Assembly: GCF_000284295.1 (NCBI RefSeq) | Contig: NC_017093.1 | Span: forward strand, 806,001-870,000 | Direction of reading: 5' to 3' | Source of the DNA: Actinoplanes missouriensis 431 | Lineage (GTDB): Bacteria > Actinomycetota > Actinomycetes > Mycobacteriales > Micromonosporaceae | Length of the DNA: 64,000 nucleotides | Part shown: positions 35,185-43,856 of the stretch, one piece after another | How the letters are laid out: the number at the start of each line of letters is the position of its first letter | How positions within the stretch are numbered: position 1 is the stretch's first letter | Notes under the pieces: generated by a model | Told to the model about the DNA's origin: nothing | Database searches by the model: none | Seen by the model: the letters and a program-made list of their open reading frames with translations, nothing else | Translations under genes and position numbers: made by a program

Positions 35185-36632
35185 GTCTTCACCAGCCAAC
35201 GCCGCACCTTCTTGCGCCGGGACGCCCGCACCAGCGCGGGCACCTCACGCAAGGTCTCCTTACCCACTTGTTCCTGCCTGCCGTACAGCACGCCGAAATG
35301 GAAACTGTCCGGACCGATCTCCCGCAGGACCTCCCGGGCGATCGTGGAGTCCTGGTGGGCGCCGAGGCCGTCCTGCAGCGCGGTCAGCGCCTTCACCAGC
35401 TGCTTCGCGGGCCCGCCGTGCTCCGGCTGGATCACCTCGACGGCGTAGCGCGCCCTCTTGTAGGACTTGCGCGCCTCGTGCAGCTCCTCGTCGACCCCAC
35501 CGGCGATCGCGGCGTCCAGTTCGTCGTCCGCCTTCTTCAAGACCTTCCGGGTACGCCGTGACGGGTCCCCGCCATCGTGCCCGGGGTTGTCCACCAGCGC
35601 GTCGACGGCGTCCAGCAGGGTGAGATAACGGTCCGAATCGAGGGCTTCGGCGAGCTCGGCACGGCCCTTCTCGACGCGATGCTCCAGCGCCGCCCGGATC
35701 CGCCCGGCGACCGGCTCGAACTCCGGACCCGACTCGTCCAGGCCGGCCAGCAGCTTGCCCTCCAGCACCTGCGGGTCACGGACCGCGCCGAGCATCCCGG
35801 CCAGCCAGCGCAGCTCGTCGCCGACGCCGGTCTCCGGGAACCAGCGGCGGTAGGTCTTCAGGGTGCTGCGCAGCCGCCGGGTCGCCACGCGCATCTTGTG
35901 CACGGCGTCGGGATCACCCTGACGGGCCGCGGGGTCGTGCCCGATGATGGCGTCGCGCTGCTCACGGGCGTACCGGAGGACGGGGTTGACCTTGCTCTTG
36001 GTCTTGGCCTTGGTCCCGGTCTGTGCGGCGCGCTCGGCGGCGGCGAGCCGGTCGGCCAGCGCGCGGGAGACCTTGGAGGGACCGGCGGCCGGGGTGGCGC
36101 CCGCATCGAGCAGCGCCCGCTCCACGGCGTCCAGAACCGCCACGTCACCGTCGACCAGCTCGACCTCGATCTCCTGCCAGGCGCTCTCGCCGTCATCGGA
36201 CTCGGCGTTCACCCGGTCCTGTGCGATCAGAGCGAGGGTACGGCCGTCCGCGTCCCGCAACGGGGTCTCCACCCGATGGGTGCGCAACCGGCACACCGGG
36301 GCCAGCGGCTGCTGCCGGACGATGCCGCGCACCAGGGGCAGCAGCTCGTCCGGAACGGCGTCACCCTCGTGCCCGGAGACCCGATGTTCGGTACGCCCGG
36401 AGCCGTCACCCGGGGTCTTCAGGTGCCAGCCGGCGTCGTGCCCGCCGGACCGCCGCCGAAGTGTCCGGCGATTTCTCATCAACCGGAGGTCTTCGGTGTC
36501 GAAGTAGGTGGCGTCAAGATCATGGGTTTCGGCGCCGTTCACGCCGGTGATGCCGGCCACCCCGGCCAGCTCGGGAAGTTCGAAGGTCTCAGGGACGTCG
36601 TACTTGCGCTCGGTCTCGGTGGCGATCTCCAC
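35181..36632 (-). CDS. CYTH and CHAD domain-containing protein
   Basis: 483 residues. The CYTH domain (1-200) begins EIATETERKYDVPE, the ExExK motif of triphosphate tunnel enzymes, and continues with ATYFDTEDLRL and RRRSGGHDAGWHLKTPG. A Lys-rich linker (TGTKAKTKSKVNP) leads to the CHAD domain (220-480), with VHKMRVATRRLRSTLKTYRR, ELHEARKSYKRARYAVEV and many Arg/Lys on helices. CHAD domains bind polyphosphate, and CYTH domains hydrolyse triphosphates. It is the first gene of an operon with ppk2 (4-nt overlap). Confidence 0.94.
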   Translation of the reverse strand: MEIATETERKYDVPETFELPELAGVAGITGVNGAETHDLDATYFDTEDLRLMRNRRTLRRRSGGHDAGWHLKTPGDGSGRTEHRVSGHEGDAVPDELLPLVRGIVRQQPLAPVCRLRTHRVETPLRDADGRTLALIAQDRVNAESDDGESAWQEIEVELVDGDVAVLDAVERALLDAGATPAAGPSKVSRALADRLAAAERAAQTGTKAKTKSKVNPVLRYAREQRDAIIGHDPAARQGDPDAVHKMRVATRRLRSTLKTYRRWFPETGVGDELRWLAGMLGAVRDPQVLEGKLLAGLDESGPEFEPVAGRIRAALEHRVEKGRAELAEALDSDRYLTLLDAVDALVDNPGHDGGDPSRRTRKVLKKADDELDAAIAGGVDEELHEARKSYKRARYAVEVIQPEHGGPAKQLVKALTALQDGLGAHQDSTIAREVLREIGPDSFHFGVLYGRQEQVGKETLREVPALVRASRRKKVRRWLVKT

Positions 36633-36733
36633 GTGTCAATGGTGCCCCGTTGCGCGCTCCTGACACAGTCATGTCTCAGGTTGAGGTGTCATCGTGGGTT
36701 CCGGCCCGCTTCCCGGCTTGTGAGGAGAGCTGC

Positions 36734-36910
36734 GTGGACAAGCCCGAACGCCGTACTGTTTCCCTGGCCAAATCGCTGAACGGCCTCCGCCTGATCGGCG
36801 CCGGAGCCGTCCTCGGCCTGGCGCTCGCCGTGCCCGCGTCGCCGGCCGCCGCCGACCCGCCGAGGCCGCAGCCCGGCCCGGTCGCCGAGCACGACGCCGG
36901 CGAGGAGTGA
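36734..36910 (+). CDS. Small secreted peptide-like protein
   Basis: 58 residues from a GTG behind GAGGAGAG; an ATG at 36650 is in frame but has no ribosome site. A basic start and helix (NGLRLIGAGAVLGLALAVPA) end in SPAAADPPRPQPG, a plausible signal-peptidase site after AAA, leaving a Pro-rich acidic tail of about 20 residues. The function is unknown. Confidence 0.55.
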   Translation: MDKPERRTVSLAKSLNGLRLIGAGAVLGLALAVPASPAAADPPRPQPGPVAEHDAGEE

Positions 36911-36914
36911 GTGG

Positions 36915-37229
36915 TCAGGGCTGGTTCCTGAGGTACTGGGCACGGGCGTAATTGGCGGTCGCCGCGCCGTAATACATGGTCGCCAGCGCCACGTGGAAAC
37001 TGTTGTTGGTGATCGCGTTCTTGGCGCTGGCCGAGGCCGCCCAGCGGATCTCCGCGTCCGTCTTGTTGATCCCCCGACGCGCGCAGCGCTGCCGGTTCAT
37101 CTCCTTGCCGAGCTTCCAGCTCTCCATGGCGATCTCGGCTTCCCGCATCATCGCCCGGGCCTGCTGCGTCATCGCTTCAGCCAGTTCCCAGGCGGCTCGC
37201 TCGTCCTCGTTCCGGTACCGCGGTGACAT
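36915..37229 (-). CDS. Helical protein of unknown function
   Basis: 104 residues from an ATG with a GGGAGG site 5 bp upstream. It is Ala-, Met- and Arg-rich and helical throughout (DERAAWELAEAMTQQARAMM, REAEIAMESWKLGKEM, YYGAATANYARAQYLRNQP). No signal, membrane segment or named domain is visible. It converges on the small secreted protein gene with a 4-bp gap. It borders the accessory region. Confidence 0.65.
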   Translation of the reverse strand: MSPRYRNEDERAAWELAEAMTQQARAMMREAEIAMESWKLGKEMNRQRCARRGINKTDAEIRWAASASAKNAITNNSFHVALATMYYGAATANYARAQYLRNQP

Positions 37230-38027
37230 GGTCGACCTCCCGCTAAGCCCACTGTTCCGAGTGTGAGTGAGATGTCGGGACATGTCGATTTTTTTCGTTC
37301 GAGGGCGTGAATTTACGGGGCGGCCGGTTGCCGTGGTCGGGGTGCGGGGTTCCGTTGCGGCTGAGATCCGTGGCTGCAGCGGGACGGCGGCACACGATGT
37401 GCCCGGCGAACGCGGACGGCAGCACACGATATGCCGGGCGAACGCGGGCGGCGGCACGCGATGAGCCTCGCGAACTTGGACGGCGGCACACGCCTGATCC
37501 AGGTGCGCGCCGCAGGTCGCGTCGCGGTCCCGAGTGACGTCGCGGTCCCGAGTGCGTCTCGTAGTCCCGCGTGGCGTCTCGCGGCCCCGGAATCGCAGAT
37601 CTTGGAAACGCCGACGCCGGCTGGTGCCCAGTGCGGACAAAACGGATGGTCGGCAACGCTGTTGACCAGCCGGGCGAGACAAGCTGGTCAACAGTGCTGT
37701 CAGCAGCGTGCTCGAACAGCGCTGAGAGCCAGCCGGACCGGCTGGTTCGCAGTGTCGGCTCGGTTCGCAGTGTCGGCTCGGGGCGTTGATCACGCGAACG
37801 GGCGTTGCCGGCGGGGGCGAGGGCACACGTTAGCGCTGTGTGTGACGACATCGCTGCCCTGGCGTAGGTGAGAGCGCACGGAGCGGTTGCGTGAGCCTTC
37901 ATCGACGCCCAGCCACCGTGCGCCGCCGTCTTGGGCAGTAGATGCTTCGGTCCAGGCTTCTACGCGGTCATTGAACAGTCCGGGCCCGCTCCCGGCGAGA
38001 CGGGATCGGGCCCAGGAGCAGCCAGGC
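37230..38027. repeat. Gene-free stretch with a 32-bp tandem repeat array
   Basis: No supported gene from 37230 to 38027. Four 32-bp units begin at 37383, 37415, 37447 and 37479, each of the form GACGGCGGCACACGATGTGC followed by CCGGCGAACGCG, with a few changes. The second hairpin-forming dispersed repeat (37545-37810) follows. The rest shows nothing recognisable. Confidence 0.85.
37545..37810 (-). repeat. Hairpin-forming dispersed repeat, copy 2 (inverted)
   Basis: Reverse complement of the copy at 32111-32400. Shared parts are the terminal CGGCAACGCCCGTTC.CGTGATCAA, the CAGCCGGACCGGCTGG palindrome and the inner hairpin (GGCAACGCTGTTGACCAGC 37652-37670 with GCTGGTCAACAGTGCTGTC 37683-37701, better paired than copy 1). 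Also shared are GGCGTTTCCAAGATC and the end GTCCCGAGTGCGTCTC. Copy 2 lacks part of the 18-bp units. No ORF is shared in a convincing frame. Confidence 0.85.
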
Positions 38028-38127
38028 GTCAGCTGGTGCGGGCCACACCGATCGGGCAGGTCATGCCGTTCGGGCCGTGGTTGCAGTAGCCGTACGGGTT
38101 CTTCGCGTCGGACAGGTACTGCTGGTG
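38028..38127 (-). repeat. Displaced msrA 3' end, copy 1 (outer attachment-site remnant)
   Basis: Reads [20 protein letters not shown] and stop on the minus strand, the C-terminal codons of msrA. It differs from the copy at 39212 by one base in 100 and from the end of the intact gene by about 17. It is most simply the original end of msrA, pushed away by insertion. Confidence 0.9.
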
Positions 38128-38153
38128 ACAGCTGTTCAGCTCTGACCGGCGTG

Positions 38154-38806
38154 TCATCCCTGTCGCAGTTCCTTCTGCCACTCGGCGAATCGTTGCCGGA
38201 GGGCGCGGATGGATTCCGTGTCGACGCCGTAGGGAGCGAATGCGGCATCACTGATCTGGTCGGCCGCTCCCAGCACATCGGCAAAGGTCGAGCGATCGAA
38301 ACCGGGATCGGCACCCTCGATCAGCCGGAGGAGCTGATCGCTCGTATAGCGGCCACTGGCGAGTACGGCATCGATGTCGAGGAAGTCGCGGGCGAGTGCA
38401 GCCCGTAGAGCGCCGCCATCTTGTTGCCGACTGCGTCGTCCGGGTGCAGCACGGGCCCGACGCTCAGAGCCACCGGCGGGTGAGCGCGCCAGTCAGCGGC
38501 CAACTCCATCTTCTGCGGCTTCGCGTCAGGCTCGTCGACTCGAGAGATCAGCAGCCGAGCGAAGGTGTCCGCTCGGGCTACGACGTGGACCAGGAAGCCA
38601 TGGTCCGTCAGGGCCTCTATGACGAGATCAGCGGCGGCGGGGAAGTCTGCCCGGCGCTGCCAGTCGGTGAACAGATCGACGTCACCGCTCGGTCGATCAC
38701 CCATGCCGTGCTCGCGAACGGCATAGCCACCGGCGAGCGCGAGTCCGTAATCACCTCCGGCCGCGCGAAGGGCGATCTCGGCCAGCTCGCGGTGACGGGG
38801 ATCCAT
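38154..38806 (-). pseudogene. Nucleotidyltransferase (AbiEii-like toxin), frameshifted
   Basis: From the ATG at 38806 the frame reads a nucleotidyltransferase fold: YGLALAGGYAVREHGMGDRP then SGDVDLFTDW (the GxxxxxxD.D metal motif) and VGNKMAALYG. Near 38402 the frame is lost; the other frame continues ALARDFLDIDAVLASGRYTS to a stop at 38154. One deleted base (expected GGGCGTGCA, found GGGCTGCA) explains it. The intact protein would be about 217 residues. Such proteins act as toxins that modify RNA or nucleotides. It follows the 107-residue gene by 10 bp. Confidence 0.8.
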
Positions 38807-38816
38807 GCCGGCGACC

Positions 38817-39140
38817 TTACGCGGCAGGGACCTCCGGCGCGGTCGGCCGAAGCTCCGGAAAGCGCTGTTCCCACGCACGGCGTAGTTCCGGCGGGAGCCA
38901 GATCGATGGCCACAGCCTTGTCAGGACCGTCTGATCAAGAAAGACGTGCAGGTCGTCCGGCTTGGCCGCCTCGATGAGGACTGTGCGGTAGAGGTCGACG
39001 ATCCGGCCGGGGCTGTTCAGGTCGTAGTCGGCCGCACCGGACCAGTCGAGGTGACGCGGCAGGGTGACGACACCCGTCGTCCGCCCGCGAAGCAGGGTGA
39101 GATCGTCCGCAACGACGATCGGTTTCGCGTACTGGCGCAT
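38817..39140 (-). CDS. Small partner protein of the nucleotidyltransferase
   Basis: 107 residues from an ATG behind AGGAGGTGG. The start resembles an antitoxin-like domain (DDLTLLRGRTTGVVTLPRHL, with the SPGRIVDLYRTVLIEA helix next). In actinobacteria, small genes of this kind lie directly before AbiEii-like nucleotidyltransferases, so a toxin-antitoxin pair is likely. As the toxin frame is broken, the antitoxin may now be without a target. Confidence 0.65.
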   Translation of the reverse strand: MRQYAKPIVVADDLTLLRGRTTGVVTLPRHLDWSGAADYDLNSPGRIVDLYRTVLIEAAKPDDLHVFLDQTVLTRLWPSIWLPPELRRAWEQRFPELRPTAPEVPAA

Positions 39141-39211
39141 CTCAGGCCACCTCCTCCGCACCATCGTCACACGGGACGGACTCCGGAGAGGTGCCCGTCC
39201 CGTGTTGCCGA

Positions 39212-39311
39212 GTCAGCTGGTGCGGGCGACACCGATCGGGCAGGTCATGCCGTTCGGGCCGTGGTTGCAGTAGCCGTACGGGTTCTTCGCGTCGGACAGG
39301 TACTGCTGGTG
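39212..39311 (-). repeat. Displaced msrA 3' end, copy 2 (middle attachment-site remnant)
   Basis: Same 100 bp as at 38028 with a single change. It ends at the same base (CTGCTGGTG), after which the flank is unrelated: here a truncated RepSA frame begins directly. Confidence 0.9.
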
Positions 39312-39892
39312 CCGTAGTGACTGCCTCTATCGACGTGCCGGATCCGGTCGATCCGGAGCGGGCCATCCGAGAGCTGCGCTTCGGCACCCAGGTAGACACC
39401 CAGACGATCGCCGAAGCCGGCGGAGGCATCACCAGCCGCAATGTCGCCCGCTACATCGCCAAGTACGTCACCAAGGGCGGAGAGATCACCGGCCTCCCGC
39501 CGCGACGGATCAAGAGCCTTGACGCCTTGCAACACCTACACCTGCCCGCGCATACGGAGCGCATGGTACGAGTCTGCTTCGCCCTGGACGCCGTGCCTGC
39601 GTATGGGGAGGTGCCGTTCCGTCGCTGGGCTCACATGCTCGGCTATCGAGGCCACGCCGCCACTAAAAGCCGCCGCTACTCGGTCACATACGGCGAGCTG
39701 CGCGATGAGCGGATGGCGCACCAGGAGGATGAACGCCGCCAGGCCGAAGGGCTACCCGCACGAGATGATCGGGAGATCTTGGTCGACGCCAAGTGGAGGT
39801 TCTCCGGTTCAGGGCTAGCTCGCGGTGAGCCGACGATCGTTGATGGCATTCGTGCCGGCCAGGAGACCATGCGTCGCATCGAGCCAACTTGA
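39312..39892 (+). pseudogene. RepSA-type replication initiator, N-terminus missing
   Basis: About 190 residues in one frame, beginning exactly where the msrA repeat ends: [29 protein letters not shown], then ITSRNVARYIAKYVTKGGE, HTERMVRVCFALD and LGYRGHAATKSRRYSVTYGE. These are C-terminal blocks of the replication initiators (RepSA) of pSAM2-like AICEs, which run to about 400-500 residues. The N-terminal half is absent. A GTG at 39317 could start translation but without a ribosome site. Confidence 0.82.
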
Positions 39893-40103
39893 TCGCCTCT
39901 CTTGGTCGCCAATCCATGGTTACAACTTTCAATACAGGGTCAAGGCGGCCCGAAACGGGCCGCTCGCGCCGCCAGGGGCGCGAGCTCGTGCCGTCGCTGT
40001 CGCTCAGGCCCGACCACGCGAAGAGCCCCGTCGGTACGCGTTTGTCTGGCGCCGAGACGTGCGAATTTGAAGGGTTTGTCGATCTGTCGGCTCATGGCGG
40101 AGG

Positions 40104-42065
40104 CTATGACGGCGTTAAGGCAGTCGCCGGACTTATTCCTGCAATCACGTCTGCAACGGTCAACGCGTAAGCACGGCGTTCAGGGGCTGGCAATGATTGG
40201 GCAACCGCTCGAACAGCGAGGTCGTCTGCTGTAACACCTGATTCGATCAAAGTGACCATGCGTGCGCGCAGCATGTCAACTCCAGATCCATTGATTTCTG
40301 CGGCCAGTAGAATTGCTGAGGCCTCCAACTCCAGTTCATTCGAAGGCGATTCGAGCAATACACGTTCCAGGATTTTATGTGCGCCATCGTAGCCGAGCAC
40401 GTACATGGCTGCACTCGCGTTTATCTTTACATCCACGGCGTCCGGGAGTAGCTGCATTGCCCGCTTTAATTGGTGCCATGCAGGCTTGGGTTTGCGAGCG
40501 CAAAGGAGGGCCAATCCATAATTGCCTCGCAGCAGCTTCAAGTCAATTCCGCGCTTGACCGCCCGGCGGTAGAAGTGAACGGCCGTCTCAGGCTCGTGTT
40601 GGATGAGAAGAAGGTTGGCGTACTGAAGAAGTACATCAACGTCGTCTGGTGCTAGCTCCAGTGCCTTTTCAAGCTTATAGCGCGCTGCGGGAAAATCCTT
40701 AGCGAAGTACTGGTCTATCTTGGCCGCTATGAACCATATCTGAAAATTATTGGGCTGCTTCGCTATGGCCTGTTCGATCATTTCGATAGCACGTTCAACG
40801 CTGGCCCCATGTTCCGCAATGAAGTGCGCGCGCCTAGCGATGGTTACGGGGTTGCCGATGTCTAGTGACGCGCGTTGGTGCAGAGCGTCAGCCCTCCCGA
40901 TGCTTGCGCCGTCCTGAGAGAGCAAGTCGGCGAAGTCAGAAAGAATCCAGGACGGCACGTCTGGTTCGGACGCCCTCAGTGCGGTTTCATACATCTCTTT
41001 GGCGGCCAGCCAATCTCCGTCGTCGAACCAGAACCGTTTCGCGAGATTTGCGAGGGCAGTCGTGTTTCGCGGGTCTAGTTCTATAGCGCGCCTGAAGGCC
41101 TCCTTCGCTTGTGGTGTCATGCCTTTCGAGTTTAGCCATGCGCCGTAATTGTTCCAAAGCTCGCTATTGGCGGGCTGAAGCTTGAATTGTTCACGGAAGT
41201 AATTCGCCGAAGGATTGTAGGAGCCGCTGGCTGATTGTATAAGTCTGACGGGCTTATGCCTGCCATCGGTGTCTATTGCGGGGCGTATGGACAGACCCGC
41301 CTGGCCCAATATTTGAGCCATCTCGGGCGTAATGAAGTCACCCTTCTGTTGATCAGTCAAGAAAGGCCGACTAGTGCCTCGACCAGTCGCGTCAATCGAA
41401 GCAACGTAGCATCCTTCACTCACCGTTCCCGACCCGTAACGATACTTTGCTTGTTCTTGGATCGCATTACGTCGGCTCGCTGCGATGTTTACATCCCTAA
41501 GTCGTTCCTTGATCTTTGCTTCTGGCAATCCGGAGCGCAGCGCGGCCTCCAAGCCTTCCTGTTCAAGTTTCGAAACGGAATGCACGGCGCCGGCTAGGAA
41601 TAAGCGAGCCTTCTTAGGCTTGGCAATACTGACGCTGAAGTGATCGGATGGGGCGCTGGGCAAAGGGCTGCCGGGTATGTCGTTGACCGATTGGTAATTG
41701 GAGACGAAGGCGATGGTCGACTGGCTTCCAATTACGGCACCTACAACAAATGTGTGCCACTTTGCTCGTGGGTCCAAGATTTTCGCGATCGACGTTTCTG
41801 CCGTAATGAGTCTTGAAAGGGCTTCCTGGAATGTGAGATCACTGCGGAAGCCACCCACAGTCCTTGCCATCCATTCACCGACCGGCATCGCGTCGATAAC
41901 AGAAACTCCCGTCACGCCAACCAAGCCTTGCCATCCGGCGCCTTGAATTGACACCAGCTTATGTGCGCTATCGTCAACCGTCTGGCGTGTATAGGGATTC
42001 GTTAGTCGGAAATCGCATGACATGTGGACCGAAAGCTCATCTGCGAGAACTTGAACTAAAGTCAT
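40104..42065 (-). CDS. Predicted proteasome-like Ntn hydrolase fused to TPR repeats
   Basis: 653 residues. The N-terminus MTLVQVLADELSVHMSCDFR can be laid over a proteasome beta/HslV start: Thr2 as nucleophile (exposed after Met removal), Asp18 in CDFR and Lys36 in AHKLVSI, close to the T1-D17-K33 spacing, followed by WQGLVGVTGVSVIDAM. Residues about 280-640 are TPR-like helical repeats (NSELWNNYGAWLNSKGMTPQ, AKEAFRRAIELDPRNTTALA, PDDVDVLLQYANLLLIQHEP). Base composition is much less GC-rich than the chromosome. It lies 115 bp downstream of the Mrr-like gene. The Ntn call is my inference; the TPR part is secure. Confidence 0.75.
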   Translation of the reverse strand: MTLVQVLADELSVHMSCDFRLTNPYTRQTVDDSAHKLVSIQGAGWQGLVGVTGVSVIDAMPVGEWMARTVGGFRSDLTFQEALSRLITAETSIAKILDPRAKWHTFVVGAVIGSQSTIAFVSNYQSVNDIPGSPLPSAPSDHFSVSIAKPKKARLFLAGAVHSVSKLEQEGLEAALRSGLPEAKIKERLRDVNIAASRRNAIQEQAKYRYGSGTVSEGCYVASIDATGRGTSRPFLTDQQKGDFITPEMAQILGQAGLSIRPAIDTDGRHKPVRLIQSASGSYNPSANYFREQFKLQPANSELWNNYGAWLNSKGMTPQAKEAFRRAIELDPRNTTALANLAKRFWFDDGDWLAAKEMYETALRASEPDVPSWILSDFADLLSQDGASIGRADALHQRASLDIGNPVTIARRAHFIAEHGASVERAIEMIEQAIAKQPNNFQIWFIAAKIDQYFAKDFPAARYKLEKALELAPDDVDVLLQYANLLLIQHEPETAVHFYRRAVKRGIDLKLLRGNYGLALLCARKPKPAWHQLKRAMQLLPDAVDVKINASAAMYVLGYDGAHKILERVLLESPSNELELEASAILLAAEINGSGVDMLRARMVTLIESGVTADDLAVRAVAQSLPAPERRAYALTVADVIAGISPATALTPS

Positions 42066-42180
42066 ACTGAGATAGCTCCCTATGGCTAAGCGAGCAATGA
42101 AGGCCGGTCGCCCTGCGCGAAGTTATCGCGGTGCGCCCACTCAGTGCCGATGAGGCTACCTAGCTCAATCCGCCGCTCTA

Positions 42181-43707
42181 CTAGGTCACGTCTGACTGTT
42201 GCCAGCCTGGCGGGAGCTTCGGGAGGCCGATCAGCACGTCTAGGTTGAGATGCTCCTTGAGCATGTGTTTTAGATTGCGACCTTCGATGATCTGGATGCG
42301 TCCGTTGGCTGCGGCGAAGTCGCGGCTCGCCTTGCCAACCCATGAGGTCGTCACGAGGACGCCCTTGGCGGCGCGCTTGTGGTCCATGACACCGGCCAGG
42401 GCGTGAACGGCTTCGAGGCCGACGATCTTGCTGTAGCGCTTGGCTTGGATGATGCAGAGCCCGCCCACGATCGGGTCCTCATTGATGGCGACGCCATCGA
42501 CGCCTTCGTCTTTGGACGCCTGAGTAACCCATGACTTCATGCCGATGGCTTCGAAGAGCCGGCGAATGAGGTGTTCGAACTCGCCGGGCGAGAGGGTTAG
42601 CAGATCGGTGCGGCTGTCCATGCCGGCGACAACGTCCATCTCATCTACGAACTTGTACTTCGACAGGTCGAAGGACACCACTGGCCGGACGGCTTCAAGG
42701 TCATATGGGTGCGGAGAAACGATGGCGTTGAGGTGACTGCGGAGGCACAGCACGGGATCGAGCTCAGGCTCGTCGAGTTCTATCTCGGCGAATCTGTCCC
42801 GTTCAGCATCGATGCTGATCAGCAACGGGCGGATCGCTCGACCGGTCGCCTTGTCCTTGGTGGAGACGTAGCCGTTGAAGACGACGCCGGCGACAAGGTC
42901 GGGCGCCGTGGCGTCGAAGGCCTCCGCGATGGTGCGAAGTGTCAGCCGTGCAAGGAGGTCGCCGTAGAGCTTCTTGGTCTCCGGTTCCTTACGTGGCACG
43001 GCCGTCATGCCCTTCGCCTTGGTATAGCGGTAGGCGACGACTGTAGGTACTGCATCCTGAAGCGGTAGCTCATATTCGATGAGCAACTCGCGGGAGGCGG
43101 CGTCGTAGTGCGCGGCGGCCTTGCCTGTCAGGCCCTCTGGGTAGCGGGACTGGGCAAGGACATGTTGTAAGCGCTCAACGAAGGGGTCGGGTCCGCCGTT
43201 CGACAGAGTCGCGCTCAGTTCGACGGTTGCGTCGGCGGCACGGCGGTTCCTGTGCATCAAGAGCTTCGCGAACTCGGCAAACCTGGCCGTCACCGCCTCG
43301 GTCCGGAACTCTGCTTCTGCGATCTTTCGGGCGTGCTCTTCTTGGTCCGCCAAACGTTTGGCGGCGGCTGCTTCCTGTGCTTTTGCGCGCGTTTCGGCGT
43401 TTCGGCGTCGTTCCTCAGCCTGCGCCCGCTGAGCGGCTTCACGCGCTGCCTTCGTTGCTGCCTGGTCAGCCAGGCGTTGCGCCTGTACTTCCTGCCGCAG
43501 CCGCGCTGCCTCGGCCTTCTTCGCGGCAGCCTCGGCCTTCTTCGCGGCAGCCTCGGCCTGTTTGGCCTCCCGGTCCGCCTCCGCTTGCTGACGCTTCTGC
43601 TCCGCGATCAGCTCGCGATGCCTGCGTGCCTCTGCCTGGGCTTCCAGCTTTTTGGCCTGCTTGCGGGCATCGATCATCTGAGCGATCAGGCCCTTGCGTC
43701 GCGCCAT
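42181..43707 (-). CDS. Mrr-like restriction endonuclease with N-terminal coiled coil
   Basis: 508 residues. Residues 1-145 are an Ala/Lys/Glu/Arg coiled coil (EAAAKKAEAAAKKAEAARLR). A middle domain (150-370) is unrecognised. The C-terminal Mrr catalytic domain has LSPGEFEHLIRRLFEAIGM, the D...QxK centre in DEGVDG (400-405) and QAKR (421-424), and GVLVTTSWVGKASRDFA. Mrr-type enzymes cut DNA, often methylated DNA. Codon use is GC-richer than the downstream TPR gene but it sits in the same element and direction, so the two may act together. Confidence 0.88.
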   Translation of the reverse strand: MARRKGLIAQMIDARKQAKKLEAQAEARRHRELIAEQKRQQAEADREAKQAEAAAKKAEAAAKKAEAARLRQEVQAQRLADQAATKAAREAAQRAQAEERRRNAETRAKAQEAAAAKRLADQEEHARKIAEAEFRTEAVTARFAEFAKLLMHRNRRAADATVELSATLSNGGPDPFVERLQHVLAQSRYPEGLTGKAAAHYDAASRELLIEYELPLQDAVPTVVAYRYTKAKGMTAVPRKEPETKKLYGDLLARLTLRTIAEAFDATAPDLVAGVVFNGYVSTKDKATGRAIRPLLISIDAERDRFAEIELDEPELDPVLCLRSHLNAIVSPHPYDLEAVRPVVSFDLSKYKFVDEMDVVAGMDSRTDLLTLSPGEFEHLIRRLFEAIGMKSWVTQASKDEGVDGVAINEDPIVGGLCIIQAKRYSKIVGLEAVHALAGVMDHKRAAKGVLVTTSWVGKASRDFAAANGRIQIIEGRNLKHMLKEHLNLDVLIGLPKLPPGWQQSDVT

Positions 43708-43856
43708 TCATCCTCCGCAGGTTCCAGATAGACAGGCATGACGGTAACCCGACTCGCAACGCAGCGGAAAGAGTCAGTAGCTCCGAGTGACCCGCGGTGG
43801 TCGTGCTTCGCGGCCATGTGCGCGGAAGATGCACCCGTTCGGGCAGAGTAAGCAGA

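Noticed and set aside
37383..37510. Possible CRISPR array
   Set aside because: The 32-bp units are directly adjacent with no spacers, and no cas genes are present.
36915..37826. Long version of the helical protein (303 codons)
   Set aside because: The upstream part is a translation of the dispersed and tandem repeats; the ATG at 37229 has a good ribosome site.
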